Shown: piece after piece, positions 44,408 to 52,823 of the stretch
Layout of the letters: the number at the start of each line of letters is the position of its first letter
Position numbering within the stretch: the stretch's first letter is position 1
DNA from: Bacillota bacterium
GTDB taxonomy: Bacteria; Bacillota; Clostridia; Acetivibrionales; DSM-1351
Direction of reading: 5' to 3'
Length of the DNA: 64,000 nucleotides
Assembly (NCBI GenBank): GCA_023397905.1
Contig: JAEWSZ010000059.1
Span: forward strand, 14,219-78,218
The notes under the pieces: generated by a model
What the model was told of the DNA's origin: nothing
Databases searched by the model: none
The model's input: only the letters and a program-made list of their open reading frames with translations
Translations under genes and position numbers: made by a program

Positions 44408-46822
44408 TCATATCTTAAGCAAATCGCACAGCATGGAATTTCTTTCATTGATTTTTACATTGGATACCATCACTTTGACGGCTTTCTTCTGCCCGATTAT
44501 ACACGCCATCTTTTTTGCCCTTGTGACAGCTGTATATCCGAGATTCCTGTTTAGCATAATATAATTTCTCATATGGCAGAGAATTATGGCCGCCTCGCAC
44601 TGAGAACCCTGCATTTTGTGGACTGTCAGGCTATAGGCGAGATCTATTTCCTCCAGTTCGTTTGTCTGATATATGATGATAAAATCATCATATTGGACAG
44701 CCACCCGTTTTTCGGAGGTGCTGCTGTCGCTGCTCTCGTACTCCTCGTGTGCCGTTTCAAGTTCATTTATATGTGATATTTCAATTATTCTTCCGATGTC
44801 CCCGTTGAATACGCCGCTGTTTTCCTCCGCCGCATATCTGCCTGTGACTGCGTCTCTCTGGTAGTGGGCCGCTTCATAGTTATTGCTCAGGTGGATAACC
44901 TTGTCCCCTTCGCGGAAAATGCTGTTGCCCCTTTTTATCTCAGACTTCTCTTCGGCTGCGGGATTGACCATCTGCTGGACGGCTTTATTCATTTCATATG
45001 TGCCGATTTCGGAGGTTTTCTGAGGGCATATGATCTGAACGTCGTCAATCGAATAATTATAACCGGTCATCAGCCTTGTCAGAGCTTCCAGAGTTCTCTT
45101 TATCACCCTGTTTTTATCTTCCTCTTCAATTATGAAAAAGTCCTTGTTTTCATTGATGATTTCGGGCATTTCGCCATTAATTATCCTGTTTGCGTTTGAA
45201 ATTATGCCCGAACCGTCGGCCTGCCTTTTGATAACATTCAGTTTAACGGTTTTTATAACTCCGCTTTTTATCATATCATCAAGGACATTTCCAGCCCCCA
45301 CAGACGGCAGCTGCTGTGTATCGCCTATCATGACCACCGTGGTTCCGGGTGAAATAGCGGTGAAAAGCGCATTGGCCAGGTCTATGCTGAGCATCGAGCT
45401 TTCATCCACCACAATCAGGTCGTATGGCAGCTCATTGCCCTGCCTGTAAAAAAATCCTTTATTTTCATAGGAAAACTGCAGCAGCCGGTGTATGGTCATC
45501 GCTTCAAAACCGGTGATCTCAGTGAGCCTTTTAGCGGCTTTCCCTGTTGGGGCCGCCAGCATGAAGCTCATTTCCTCCTGCTTTTCGAAATATCTTTGCA
45601 GCACATATATCATACATTCTACCGTAGTGGTTTTTCCGCTTCCCGCTGATCCGGTCAGAATGAGCATATTGGTTGTAAATACAGCCTTAACGGCTTCTCT
45701 CTGCATGCTTTCCAGTTCAAAGCCCCGGATGTTTTCAAACTCCTCTATAAGCCTGTCCACATCGTATAGATTCCCCTCCGGATTGCAGCGGGAAATCTCC
45801 TTTATGGCCAGAGCTGTTTCGTACTCCATTTTATACATTTCTTTGGTATAAACAGCTTCAAATTTCTCACTGTTCTCGGAGTATGATATATTTATAAAGC
45901 TGCCTGATTTGAGCATCCTATTATACGCTTCCTCAAGCTCGGAGGTTTTTATGGAGTCGGTTTCGTTGCTCAGAGCTTTTGCAGTGGCTTCCAGCAGCTT
46001 GTCCTTGCACAGGTAGCAGTGCCCGTCGGTCTCCGCCGCCTCAAGGACACTTTTTAGCGCCGCTTCAAGCCTGAAAACCGAGTGAGGGTCTATACCAAGC
46101 TTTCCCGCAATTTCATCGCAGCTCTTAAACCCGAAGCCTCTGATATTGGAGAACATGTACGGGTTTTGCTCCGCGATTGCGATGGAGGTCCCTTTAAAGG
46201 TATTGTAAATTTTCATGGCCTTTGCTGATGATATGCCGAATTTCTGGAAGAAGATCATCACATTCTGGTATTCCATGTTTTCCATGTATGAATCATGTAT
46301 GATGCGGGCCTTGTCGGCTGTGATACCTCTTATTTTAACCAGGGCGAGAGGCTCGTTTTTTATGATCTCCAGAGTTCTGCTTCCAAATCCTTCAACAAAA
46401 CCGGAAGGAGTCTCATAGCCCGCGACAATATTTCTGGCGGTCCTCTCACCGACGCCTTTTATAATCCCGCAGGAAAGGAAGGAGATGATCCCTTCGTCGG
46501 TGGCCGGCTCGATAAATTCAACGGTATCAGCCTTGAGCTGCTTTTCTCCCCTGTACGCCGCAACAACGCCGGTCAGCTTGCAGGGCAGAACCGCACTGTG
46601 CTCATTGACCTCATAGTAGCCCGTGACGCTTATGATATCCTGGGCTTCATGCTCAAATCCATCCTCGTCTATTATTTTTTCGATTTCAAAGGTGTAGATT
46701 TTATAGCCGTTTTCCGCGTTCTCATATATTTTATAGTCGAATCTTCCGATAATACTCAGGTTGGCGCCCACCGGGTAGCTGTCAAAAGACCATCTCTGCT
46801 GTTGAAATTGTACTGTTGCCAT
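44408..46822 (-). CDS. recD2: RecD2-type SF1B DNA helicase
   Basis: An 804-aa 5'-3' helicase of the RecBC-independent RecD2 type. N-terminal OB-like region and helix-hairpin-helix repeats (IKGVGERTARNIV, VKIRGITADKAR, IRGFGFKSCDEIA), Walker A GSAGSGKTTTVE near residue 395, Walker B VVDESSML, motif III GDTQQLPSVG and a C-terminal motif VTRAKK. It takes part in DNA repair or recombination. GGAG precedes the ATG; comF follows after about 100 nt. Confidence 0.93.
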   Translation of the reverse strand: MATVQFQQQRWSFDSYPVGANLSIIGRFDYKIYENAENGYKIYTFEIEKIIDEDGFEHEAQDIISVTGYYEVNEHSAVLPCKLTGVVAAYRGEKQLKADTVEFIEPATDEGIISFLSCGIIKGVGERTARNIVAGYETPSGFVEGFGSRTLEIIKNEPLALVKIRGITADKARIIHDSYMENMEYQNVMIFFQKFGISSAKAMKIYNTFKGTSIAIAEQNPYMFSNIRGFGFKSCDEIAGKLGIDPHSVFRLEAALKSVLEAAETDGHCYLCKDKLLEATAKALSNETDSIKTSELEEAYNRMLKSGSFINISYSENSEKFEAVYTKEMYKMEYETALAIKEISRCNPEGNLYDVDRLIEEFENIRGFELESMQREAVKAVFTTNMLILTGSAGSGKTTTVECMIYVLQRYFEKQEEMSFMLAAPTGKAAKRLTEITGFEAMTIHRLLQFSYENKGFFYRQGNELPYDLIVVDESSMLSIDLANALFTAISPGTTVVMIGDTQQLPSVGAGNVLDDMIKSGVIKTVKLNVIKRQADGSGIISNANRIINGEMPEIINENKDFFIIEEEDKNRVIKRTLEALTRLMTGYNYSIDDVQIICPQKTSEIGTYEMNKAVQQMVNPAAEEKSEIKRGNSIFREGDKVIHLSNNYEAAHYQRDAVTGRYAAEENSGVFNGDIGRIIEISHINELETAHEEYESSDSSTSEKRVAVQYDDFIIIYQTNELEEIDLAYSLTVHKMQGSQCEAAIILCHMRNYIMLNRNLGYTAVTRAKKMACIIGQKKAVKVMVSNVKINERNSMLCDLLKI

Positions 46823-46966
46823 ATGCTTCTCCTACAAATCCGTCTTCATAAGCCAGCTACGGACCGGAGCCCGCCCGGGCTTCCAACTTCAATAACTGGA
46901 TTTGATATAAATATCTTATCCTATTTTATTCCCTGCGGCAAGAAATACTCATATGGCCTGTGGTTA

Positions 46967-47341
46967 TTATGTATTTTTTTGATATTGTGTATCTTTCTGA
47001 ACCTTGTTCTTGTAAAATATACAATCCCGTTCGTCGAAGGAACACACTTCCATCAAGGGGAACTGGTCTTCCAGTTTTCTCAGCACCTTTAAGGTATCGT
47101 CTCCGGAATCCATGTCAACAACAATGAAACTGCCGTTTACGGCTATATTACGTACAAACCTGCTGTCCATGGCCTCATGGATAATCCTCTCCACATTTTG
47201 CTCCTGATCATTGACCAGCAGTACCAGATTGGCTTTTTCCACAAAATATTTTTTTCTTCCGAGCAATTTGAAAATGTCCAGAAATAGACTTATAAGCCCG
47301 AATATCGCAAGTAATGAAAGAATTGCATACTCTATTCCCAT
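46967..47341 (-). CDS. Membrane-anchored hypothetical protein
   Basis: A 124-aa protein with one membrane segment (about residues 5-25) and a cytoplasmic alpha/beta domain with LVLLVNDQEQNVERIIHEAMD and FIVVDMDSGDDT, reminiscent of the start of family-2 glycosyltransferases, but too short to be one. The family is not recognised. The ATG at 47341 follows GGAGTG by 6 nt; the longer frame to 47419 has no such site. It is downstream of the RelB-like gene but does not look like a toxin. Confidence 0.65.
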   Translation of the reverse strand: MGIEYAILSLLAIFGLISLFLDIFKLLGRKKYFVEKANLVLLVNDQEQNVERIIHEAMDSRFVRNIAVNGSFIVVDMDSGDDTLKVLRKLEDQFPLMEVCSFDERDCIFYKNKVQKDTQYQKNT

Positions 47342-47430
47342 AGCTATCACTCCGAAAATAACATCGTACCTATAGTTTATGAAATACGGCTTGTACGTGT
47401 TACAATGGTGTGTATGCAATTAACGGGGTG

Positions 47431-47691
47431 TTAAACCAGCTCCTCAAAACTTGAATAGCGTTTTGCATTAGGGTCATGGATTATTATATCGGCTTCTTCC
47501 ATAGCTGCTATTGTTTCGGCATTCGGGATATTAAGTGAAATTTCAAATGGTATTTTTCCCTGCCGCACACTTTGCCGTACAAAAATATTAAATGCTGTCG
47601 TCATATTCATGCCCAATTCAGAAAAAAGCTGCTCTGCCTGCTCTTTCAGTTTCTTATACATACGGATACTTAAATTTGTCGTTTCAGCCAT
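47431..47691 (-). CDS. Orphan RelB/DinJ-family antitoxin
   Basis: An 86-aa ribbon-helix-helix protein. The N-terminal strand NLSIRMYKKLKEQAEQLF and NMTTAFNIFVRQSVRQGKIPFEI segment are typical of RelB/DinJ antitoxins, which bind a RelE/YafQ RNase. No RelE-like gene lies on either side, so the toxin is absent or lost or the protein has been kept as a regulator. Ribosome site is modest (GGAGTGATT upstream). Confidence 0.8.
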   Translation of the reverse strand: MAETTNLSIRMYKKLKEQAEQLFSELGMNMTTAFNIFVRQSVRQGKIPFEISLNIPNAETIAAMEEADIIIHDPNAKRYSSFEELV

Positions 47692-47730
47692 TTACAATCA
47701 CTCCTTTACAATTTTCCTGCTTCCGTTTTA

Positions 47731-47762
47731 AAAATCAGAAAGACCAGCGTCAGCTGGTCTTT
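47731..47762 (-). terminator. Terminator after metK
   Basis: Perfect 10-bp arms AAAGACCAGC/GCTGGTCTTT with a 4-nt loop, then CTGATTTTT on the minus strand. Confidence 0.85.
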
Positions 47763-47806
47763 CGTCAATTATTCAGAATCCTGAATCCTGTCTTCTGATT
47801 TCTGTA

Positions 47807-48997
47807 TTACAGCCCCGCTTCTTTCTTCAATGCGGCGGCTACGTCTGTTTTTTCCCAGGTAAAGTCGGCATCCTCTCTGCCAAAATGCCCATAAGCAGCA
47901 GTTTTCCTGAAGATCGGCCTTCTTAAATTCAGAGTCTTTATTATTCCCGCAGGCCTTAAATCAAAGTGCTTGTTCACAAGCTCGGAGATCTTTTCCTCGG
48001 GTATTACAGCTGTTCCGAAGGTATCCACCAGAACCGACACCGGCTTTGCCACACCGATGGCATATGCCAGCTGAACCTCGCACTTCTTTGCTATTCCCGC
48101 TGCAACTATATTTTTTGCAACATATCTTGCCGCATATGCCGCCGAACGGTCCACCTTCGTGGGATCCTTTCCGGAGAACGCACCGCCCCCGTGCCTTGCA
48201 TATCCGCCGTAAGTGTCAACAATTATCTTTCTTCCCGTAAGTCCTGAGTCGCCCTGGGGTCCGCCCACTACAAACCGCCCCGTCGGATTTATAAAATATT
48301 TCGTATTGGCGTCAAGCAGATTTGCAGGAATAACAGGTTTTATGACCTGCTCGATCATATCCTTTTCTATTGTCTCGTGGCTTACCTCCGGCCCGTGCTG
48401 TGTGGATATTACCACAGTGTCAACTCTTATTGGCTTGTCGCCGTCGTATTCTACAGTGACCTGTGATTTCCCGTCAGGCCTCAGATAGTTCAGTATTCCT
48501 TCTTTTCTGACTTCCGAGAGCCTTTTTGAAAGCTTGTGGGCCAGTGTGATAGGCATGGGCATGAGCTCCGGGGTTTCATCGCACGCATATCCGAACATCA
48601 TTCCCTGGTCTCCGGCTCCGATAGCCTGAATCTGAGCTTCGCTCATTTCACCGGTTTTAGCCTCCAGCGCCTTGTCAACTCCCATTGCAATATCGGCCGA
48701 CTGTTCGTCTATTGATGTGAGAACAGAGCAGGTCTCACAGTCAAATCCGAATTTTGCTCTATCATAACCTATCTCCTTGATAGTGTTTCTGACAACCTTC
48801 GGAATATCCACATAGCATTTTGTTGAGATCTCTCCCATAACCAGGACCATACCGGTAGTTACCGCCGTCTCGCAGGCAACTCTGGCCTGGGGATCCTGCT
48901 CATAAATCGCATCAAGCACTGCATCGGAAATCTGATCGCAGATTTTATCCGGATGCCCTTCTGTAACTGATTCAGATGTAAATAATCTTTTCGACAT
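47807..48997 (-). CDS. metK: S-adenosylmethionine synthetase
   Basis: Makes S-adenosylmethionine from methionine and ATP. The 396-aa length, the start LFTSESVTEGHPDKICDQISD, the central GAGDQGMMFGYA and the GGGAFSGKDPTKVDRS loop are standard. GGGAGGT precedes the ATG. A SAM-I riboswitch and terminator lie upstream, so expression should fall when SAM is plentiful. The product also feeds the radical-SAM and methyltransferase enzymes in this window. Confidence 0.97.
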   Translation of the reverse strand: MSKRLFTSESVTEGHPDKICDQISDAVLDAIYEQDPQARVACETAVTTGMVLVMGEISTKCYVDIPKVVRNTIKEIGYDRAKFGFDCETCSVLTSIDEQSADIAMGVDKALEAKTGEMSEAQIQAIGAGDQGMMFGYACDETPELMPMPITLAHKLSKRLSEVRKEGILNYLRPDGKSQVTVEYDGDKPIRVDTVVISTQHGPEVSHETIEKDMIEQVIKPVIPANLLDANTKYFINPTGRFVVGGPQGDSGLTGRKIIVDTYGGYARHGGGAFSGKDPTKVDRSAAYAARYVAKNIVAAGIAKKCEVQLAYAIGVAKPVSVLVDTFGTAVIPEEKISELVNKHFDLRPAGIIKTLNLRRPIFRKTAAYGHFGREDADFTWEKTDVAAALKKEAGL

Positions 48998-49095
48998 TTT
49001 ATACTACCTCCCTATTAATAATTTACCATGAGGTCACTATTTATCCTTTTATGCCGGAATGCCTCCGGTCTTGTGATTTAATAATCTGTAAGCAA

Positions 49096-49121
49096 AATAA
49101 AAAAACCTCTTTACGAGGTTT
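49096..49121 (-). terminator. Riboswitch-controlled terminator before metK
   Basis: Arms AAACCTC/GAGGTTT with a 5-nt loop, followed by TTTTTTTATT on the minus strand, 28 nt after the SAM-I aptamer. Likely the expression platform. Confidence 0.85.
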
Positions 49122-49149
49122 GACATTTTATTTTGTATAATGATCACCC

Positions 49150-49252
49150 CTCATCTTTCAGGCAAACTGCCTGCAGGAATTGGCACCGTACACATTTTAA
49201 GTGCTGGTTGCCGGGTTTCATAGGGCCCAGTCCCTCCGCCTCTCTTGATAAG
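49150..49252 (-). promoter_or_regulatory. SAM-I (S-box) riboswitch
   Basis: Minus strand shows the S-box core: CTTATCAAGAGAGGCGGAG, GGGACTGGGCCC, ATGAAACCCGGCAACC and GGTGCCAATTCC, closing with GAAAGATGAG, which pairs with CTTATC to form P1. It lies upstream of metK with a terminator between. This stretch (48998-49318) holds no gene. Confidence 0.95.
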
Positions 49253-49318
49253 GATAAAATATTGACTTGTAAGTTCATTTAACCACAAAATAATTCGTCC
49301 GTCAAGTGCATTTTCCTG

Positions 49319-49696
49319 CTACGGCAGCTTGCCCATGAATTTCTCTATGTTGACAATAAATCGCTCGTGCCGGCCTTCCCCTATCTTTTTCTTCTCGTCA
49401 AAGGCTTCAACATTAAAGAGCAGACGTCTCCCATCCGCCTCAACAAGGGTTGCCCTGGCGGTGACCTTCATACCCTTCGGGGTTGCGGCAATGTGCTTTA
49501 CGTTCAGCATAGTCCCCACAGATGAGCTGTCCTCGGGTATATTCCCCGCAACTGCTTCTGTCGCCGCTTTCTCCATCAACGCAATCATTGCCGGTGTGGC
49601 AAAAACCTCAAGAGTGCCGCTTCCCATTGCTTTTGCGGTATTGCCGTCATGTACCTGAACTTCTGCTTCTCCTGTTGCTCCAATTGTAAATTCCAT
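49319..49696 (-). CDS. Thioesterase-family (hotdog) protein, FlK-like
   Basis: A 125-aa single hotdog domain: the segment FATPAMIALMEKAATEAV is characteristic of the fluoroacetyl-CoA thioesterase-like group, followed by GTMLNVKHIAATPKG. It probably hydrolyses an acyl-CoA of unknown kind. The ATG at 49696 is 5 nt after GGAGG; the frame above (49708) includes the ribosome site itself. It is downstream of ftsH past a terminator and upstream of the riboswitch region. Confidence 0.85.
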   Translation of the reverse strand: MEFTIGATGEAEVQVHDGNTAKAMGSGTLEVFATPAMIALMEKAATEAVAGNIPEDSSSVGTMLNVKHIAATPKGMKVTARATLVEADGRRLLFNVEAFDEKKKIGEGRHERFIVNIEKFMGKLP

Positions 49697-49780
49697 ATGC
49701 TCCTCCAATCATTATATGCCTTTAGTTCATTACGGTAACCATATTAAAAAAATTATGTAAATTCCTATATTAATATGTTC

Positions 49781-49817
49781 AAAAATGAGCCTGCCCATTT
49801 ATCTTGAGCAGGCTCAT
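49781..49817 (-). terminator. Terminator after ftsH
   Basis: Perfect 10-bp arms ATGAGCCTGC/GCAGGCTCAT around a 13-nt loop, followed by TTTTTG on the minus strand. Confidence 0.88.
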
Positions 49818-49844
49818 ATAGATCTTGTCATACATTAACCGGAA

Positions 49845-51713
49845 TTAGCCTTCAAGCTGAGGCGTCGGTTCGGAAGCGCCCAACACGGCGGCTCCTTCAA
49901 ATATCTCCTCAAACTCTGCGCCTTCGACTTTTTCTTTCTCAAGCAGAACCTCAGCCAGCCTTTTAAGCTTGTCGATATTGTCTCTGAGCAGGGTCAAAGT
50001 CCTTTCATATGCATCGTCGATAATACTTTTAACTTCATTGTCTATTATGGCTGCCACTTCATCGCTGTAATCCCTTGAATGTGCCAGATCCCTGCCTATA
50101 AACACCTCATCGTTTTCGTTGCCGAAAATCATATTGCCCAGCTTGTCACTCATACCGTATTTGGTAACCATGTTCTTTGCAATTTGATTGACTTTTTTCA
50201 AATCGCTGGACGCGCCTGTGCTGACTTCATTCAGAATGATCTGTTCAGCCGCCCTGCCTCCCAGAGCAATGATTATCTCTTCTATCAGCTGGGACTTGGT
50301 GTGATAGCTCTTATCCTCCTGCGGCCTGCTTGCGGTGTAACCGCCCGCCATACCCGCCGGAATGATGGAAACCCTGTCAACCTTCTGATTTGTAGATATA
50401 AGCTTGATGGCTATGGCGTGACCCGCCTCATGGAAAGCTGTGACCTTTTTGTCCTTTTCACTCATGACACGGCTCTTCTTTTCAGGTCCCATCATTACTT
50501 TAAAAGCAGCTTCCTTTATTTCTTCATTGCCGATTTTTTTCTTGCTTACCCTGGCAGCCAGCAGAGCCGCTTCATTCAGAAGGTTCTCCAGATCGGCTCC
50601 TGTAAAGCCAGGAGTGATCCTTGCCAGTTCATCCAGCTTGACATCCTCTGCCAACGGCTTTCCTCTGGAATGGACCTTCAATATCTGTTCTCTTCCCTTT
50701 ATATCCGGCAGGCCGACTACGACACGCCTGTCAAAACGCCCCGGCCTTAAAAGTGCAGGGTCCAGGATATCCGGTCTGTTTGTGGCGGCAAGAATGATAA
50801 CGCCCTCGTTTATACCGAAACCGTCCATTTCCACCAGCAGCTGATTCAAGGTTTGCTCTCTCTCGTCATGGCCGCCGCCCAATCCTGCTCCTCTATGTCT
50901 TCCAACCGCGTCAATTTCATCAATAAACACAATACACGGCGCATTCTTCTTGGCCTGTTCAAAAAGGTCGCGGACACGGGATGCTCCCACACCAACAAAC
51001 ATTTCCACGAAGTCGGAACCGCTTATGCTGAAAAACGGAACGCCGGCTTCGCCTGATACGGCCTTTGCCAGGAGTGTTTTACCTGTACCGGGAGGTCCCA
51101 CCAGAAGAACTCCTTTTGGTATTCTGGCCCCAAGCTCTACAAACTTCTTGGGCGCTTTCAGGAACTCAACGATTTCCGCCAGCTCTTCCTTTTCTTCATC
51201 GGCGCCTGCCACATTTTCAAATGTGACCTTTTTCTTATCATCCACAGTCATTTTCGCACGGCTTTTACCGAAGGACATTACACGGTTTCCACCGCCTCCG
51301 CCCTGGGACTGCTGGATAAAAAAGAACCAGATGAGAATAAGTATGATAACAAAACCTATCGTCGGCAATATGGCCACCCACCACGGCGCCTGCGGAGGGG
51401 TCGTAATATTGAACCTGTCAATAAGTTTACTGTCATATGCCTCTGTAAACCTTTCGGATGCGGAATTAACATCCGCAGGTACTATAACTATATATTTTGT
51501 ATTTTTGCTCTTGTCATCAATAGGTTTTCTTAATTCTACCGTAGCAGTATCAGTCTGTAGTCCGATACTCTTTATATTTCCTGCCTTAATTTCCGTCAGA
51601 AGCTGACCATACTCCATTTTAGGCGGATTGTCGGATGCAGTATAGAATGTAATTATTACTAAAATTATTATAAATATAATAATATAAAAACTGATACCCT
51701 TAAAATATTTCAA
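49845..51713 (-). CDS. ftsH: FtsH, membrane AAA+ zinc protease
   Basis: ATP-dependent membrane protease for damaged and regulatory proteins. Two membrane segments (8-26 and 112-133), AAA domain with Walker A GPPGTGKT (206-213), Walker B IVFIDEID (261-268), arginine-rich second region of homology, and the zinc site HEAGH (428-432). 622 aa is typical. The start is TTG at 51713, 7 nt after AAGGAGG. Its leader, about 344 nt from a likely promoter at 52064-52092, contains a structured RNA. Confidence 0.97.
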   Translation of the reverse strand: MKYFKGISFYIIIFIIILVIITFYTASDNPPKMEYGQLLTEIKAGNIKSIGLQTDTATVELRKPIDDKSKNTKYIVIVPADVNSASERFTEAYDSKLIDRFNITTPPQAPWWVAILPTIGFVIILILIWFFFIQQSQGGGGGNRVMSFGKSRAKMTVDDKKKVTFENVAGADEEKEELAEIVEFLKAPKKFVELGARIPKGVLLVGPPGTGKTLLAKAVSGEAGVPFFSISGSDFVEMFVGVGASRVRDLFEQAKKNAPCIVFIDEIDAVGRHRGAGLGGGHDEREQTLNQLLVEMDGFGINEGVIILAATNRPDILDPALLRPGRFDRRVVVGLPDIKGREQILKVHSRGKPLAEDVKLDELARITPGFTGADLENLLNEAALLAARVSKKKIGNEEIKEAAFKVMMGPEKKSRVMSEKDKKVTAFHEAGHAIAIKLISTNQKVDRVSIIPAGMAGGYTASRPQEDKSYHTKSQLIEEIIIALGGRAAEQIILNEVSTGASSDLKKVNQIAKNMVTKYGMSDKLGNMIFGNENDEVFIGRDLAHSRDYSDEVAAIIDNEVKSIIDDAYERTLTLLRDNIDKLKRLAEVLLEKEKVEGAEFEEIFEGAAVLGASEPTPQLEG

Positions 51714-51734
51714 ATATCTCCCTCCTTAATTAAC

Positions 51735-52000
51735 CAAGGTACCAAACTTCAGTCCATAGGCTGATTACTGGCCGATCACTTTCCAAACTACACCTGCGTA
51801 CTCTTCATTTCAAATACGCCACGGCGTATCCGCGCACCCATTTCATATTGAAAAGCGTAACCCGTTCTTATGAAATCATGCGTCTCCGCCGTAGGCCATA
51901 TCACCAACGGGAGGCTGATACTTCCCACTGATGCACATTTTTTCAGCCCGTAGAGGCGGGAGTAATTTCCACTGATGATATATTTAATACCAATTTGCCA
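51735..52000 (-). ncRNA. Structured RNA candidate in the hpt-ftsH gap (possible raiA-type)
   Basis: No gene fits this stretch. The minus-strand RNA shows several helices: ATACGC/GCGTAT with a 4-nt loop (51814-51829), ATTTCATA/TATGAAAT (51840-51847 with 51869-51876) flanked by a GCGCA/TGCGT pairing, and a CCCGTT (51861-51866) in the loop of that helix complementary to AACGGG (51906-51911), suggesting a pseudoknot. The stretch is much more GC-rich than its flanks, as expected for a conserved RNA. It may be a raiA-motif type RNA, but this class label is from memory and weak. It could be a free RNA or an ftsH leader element. Confidence 0.55.
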
Positions 52001-52063
52001 TTTAACTGAAACAAAAACATTATTGCCAAAAATTGCTTTTCTTCGTTTCGTACAGTATATATT

Positions 52064-52092
52064 ATATTAGCATATACACTTATAAAACACAA
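52064..52092 (-). promoter_or_regulatory. Extended sigma-A promoter for the structured RNA and ftsH
   Basis: Minus strand TTGTGT (52087-52092), 17-nt spacer ending in TGC (extended -10), then TAATAT (52064-52069). The next gene is ftsH, about 344 nt downstream. Confidence 0.6.
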
Positions 52093-52218
52093 CAAACTCC
52101 AGTGAGTGTTAACAATTTATTAAAACGCCTCACAGAAAATTTCCGGTTGTAAAAAAATTTTCAAATTTTATAGCGTTTAAAGGGTTTCAACGAAGTGATA
52201 AAATTCATCGCCCCTTCT

Positions 52219-52758
52219 TTATTTTTTCGTGTAGATATCCCTCTTCAGGATACATACCTCGGGAATATTTCTGTATTTCCCGGCATAATCCAGGCCATAG
52301 CCTATGACAAATTCATCAGGTATCTCGATCCCCTTGTATTCCACTTCGACCTTGGCTTTTCTTCTTGAGGGCTTGTCAAGAGCCGCACAGATTTTCACGC
52401 TCAGAGGTCCCCTGGTTTTTAACAGCTCCACCAGGTGATTAAGGGTCAGGCCCGTATCAATAATATCTTCAACGATCAATACATGCTTGCCCGAAATATT
52501 TATATCAACATCTTTGATAATTTTTACAACACCGGATGATTTCGACGAATCCCCATAGCTTGAAACAGATATGAAATCCAGATCCACAGGAATTGTGATC
52601 TTCCTGGCCAGATCCGCCATAAATATGAAGCCGCCCTTCAAAACGCCTATTATGACCAGCTCTTTGCCCTCATAATCCCTCGAAATCCTGTTTCCCAGTT
52701 CTTCAACCTTTTTCTCAAGCTCTTCCTTTGTAATTAAAACCCGTTCAATTACGTCCAT
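52219..52758 (-). CDS. hpt: Hypoxanthine phosphoribosyltransferase
   Basis: Purine salvage enzyme that joins hypoxanthine or guanine to PRPP. The 179-aa protein has the PRPP loop VLIVEDIIDTGLTLNHL, the flexible-loop segment SVSSYGD and the C-terminal VGYGLDYAGKYRNIP. It follows tilS with the standard tilS-hpt-ftsH order. An AAGGGGGAT lies before the ATG. Confidence 0.95.
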   Translation of the reverse strand: MDVIERVLITKEELEKKVEELGNRISRDYEGKELVIIGVLKGGFIFMADLARKITIPVDLDFISVSSYGDSSKSSGVVKIIKDVDINISGKHVLIVEDIIDTGLTLNHLVELLKTRGPLSVKICAALDKPSRRKAKVEVEYKGIEIPDEFVIGYGLDYAGKYRNIPEVCILKRDIYTKK

Positions 52759-52823
52759 TTACCACTTATCCCCCTTATTTTAACAACAATTCATACAATT
52801 AAATATATCTGACATCTATTATA

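Noticed and set aside
46295..47092. A 265-codon plus-strand frame opposite recD2 and the membrane protein
   Set aside because: It runs antisense to the recD2 5' end and has no ribosome site or family pattern.
47341..47431. Toxin-antitoxin pair formed by the RelB-like gene and the 124-aa membrane protein
   Set aside because: The second protein has a membrane segment and no RelE or other known toxin features; kept only as a test idea in the findings.
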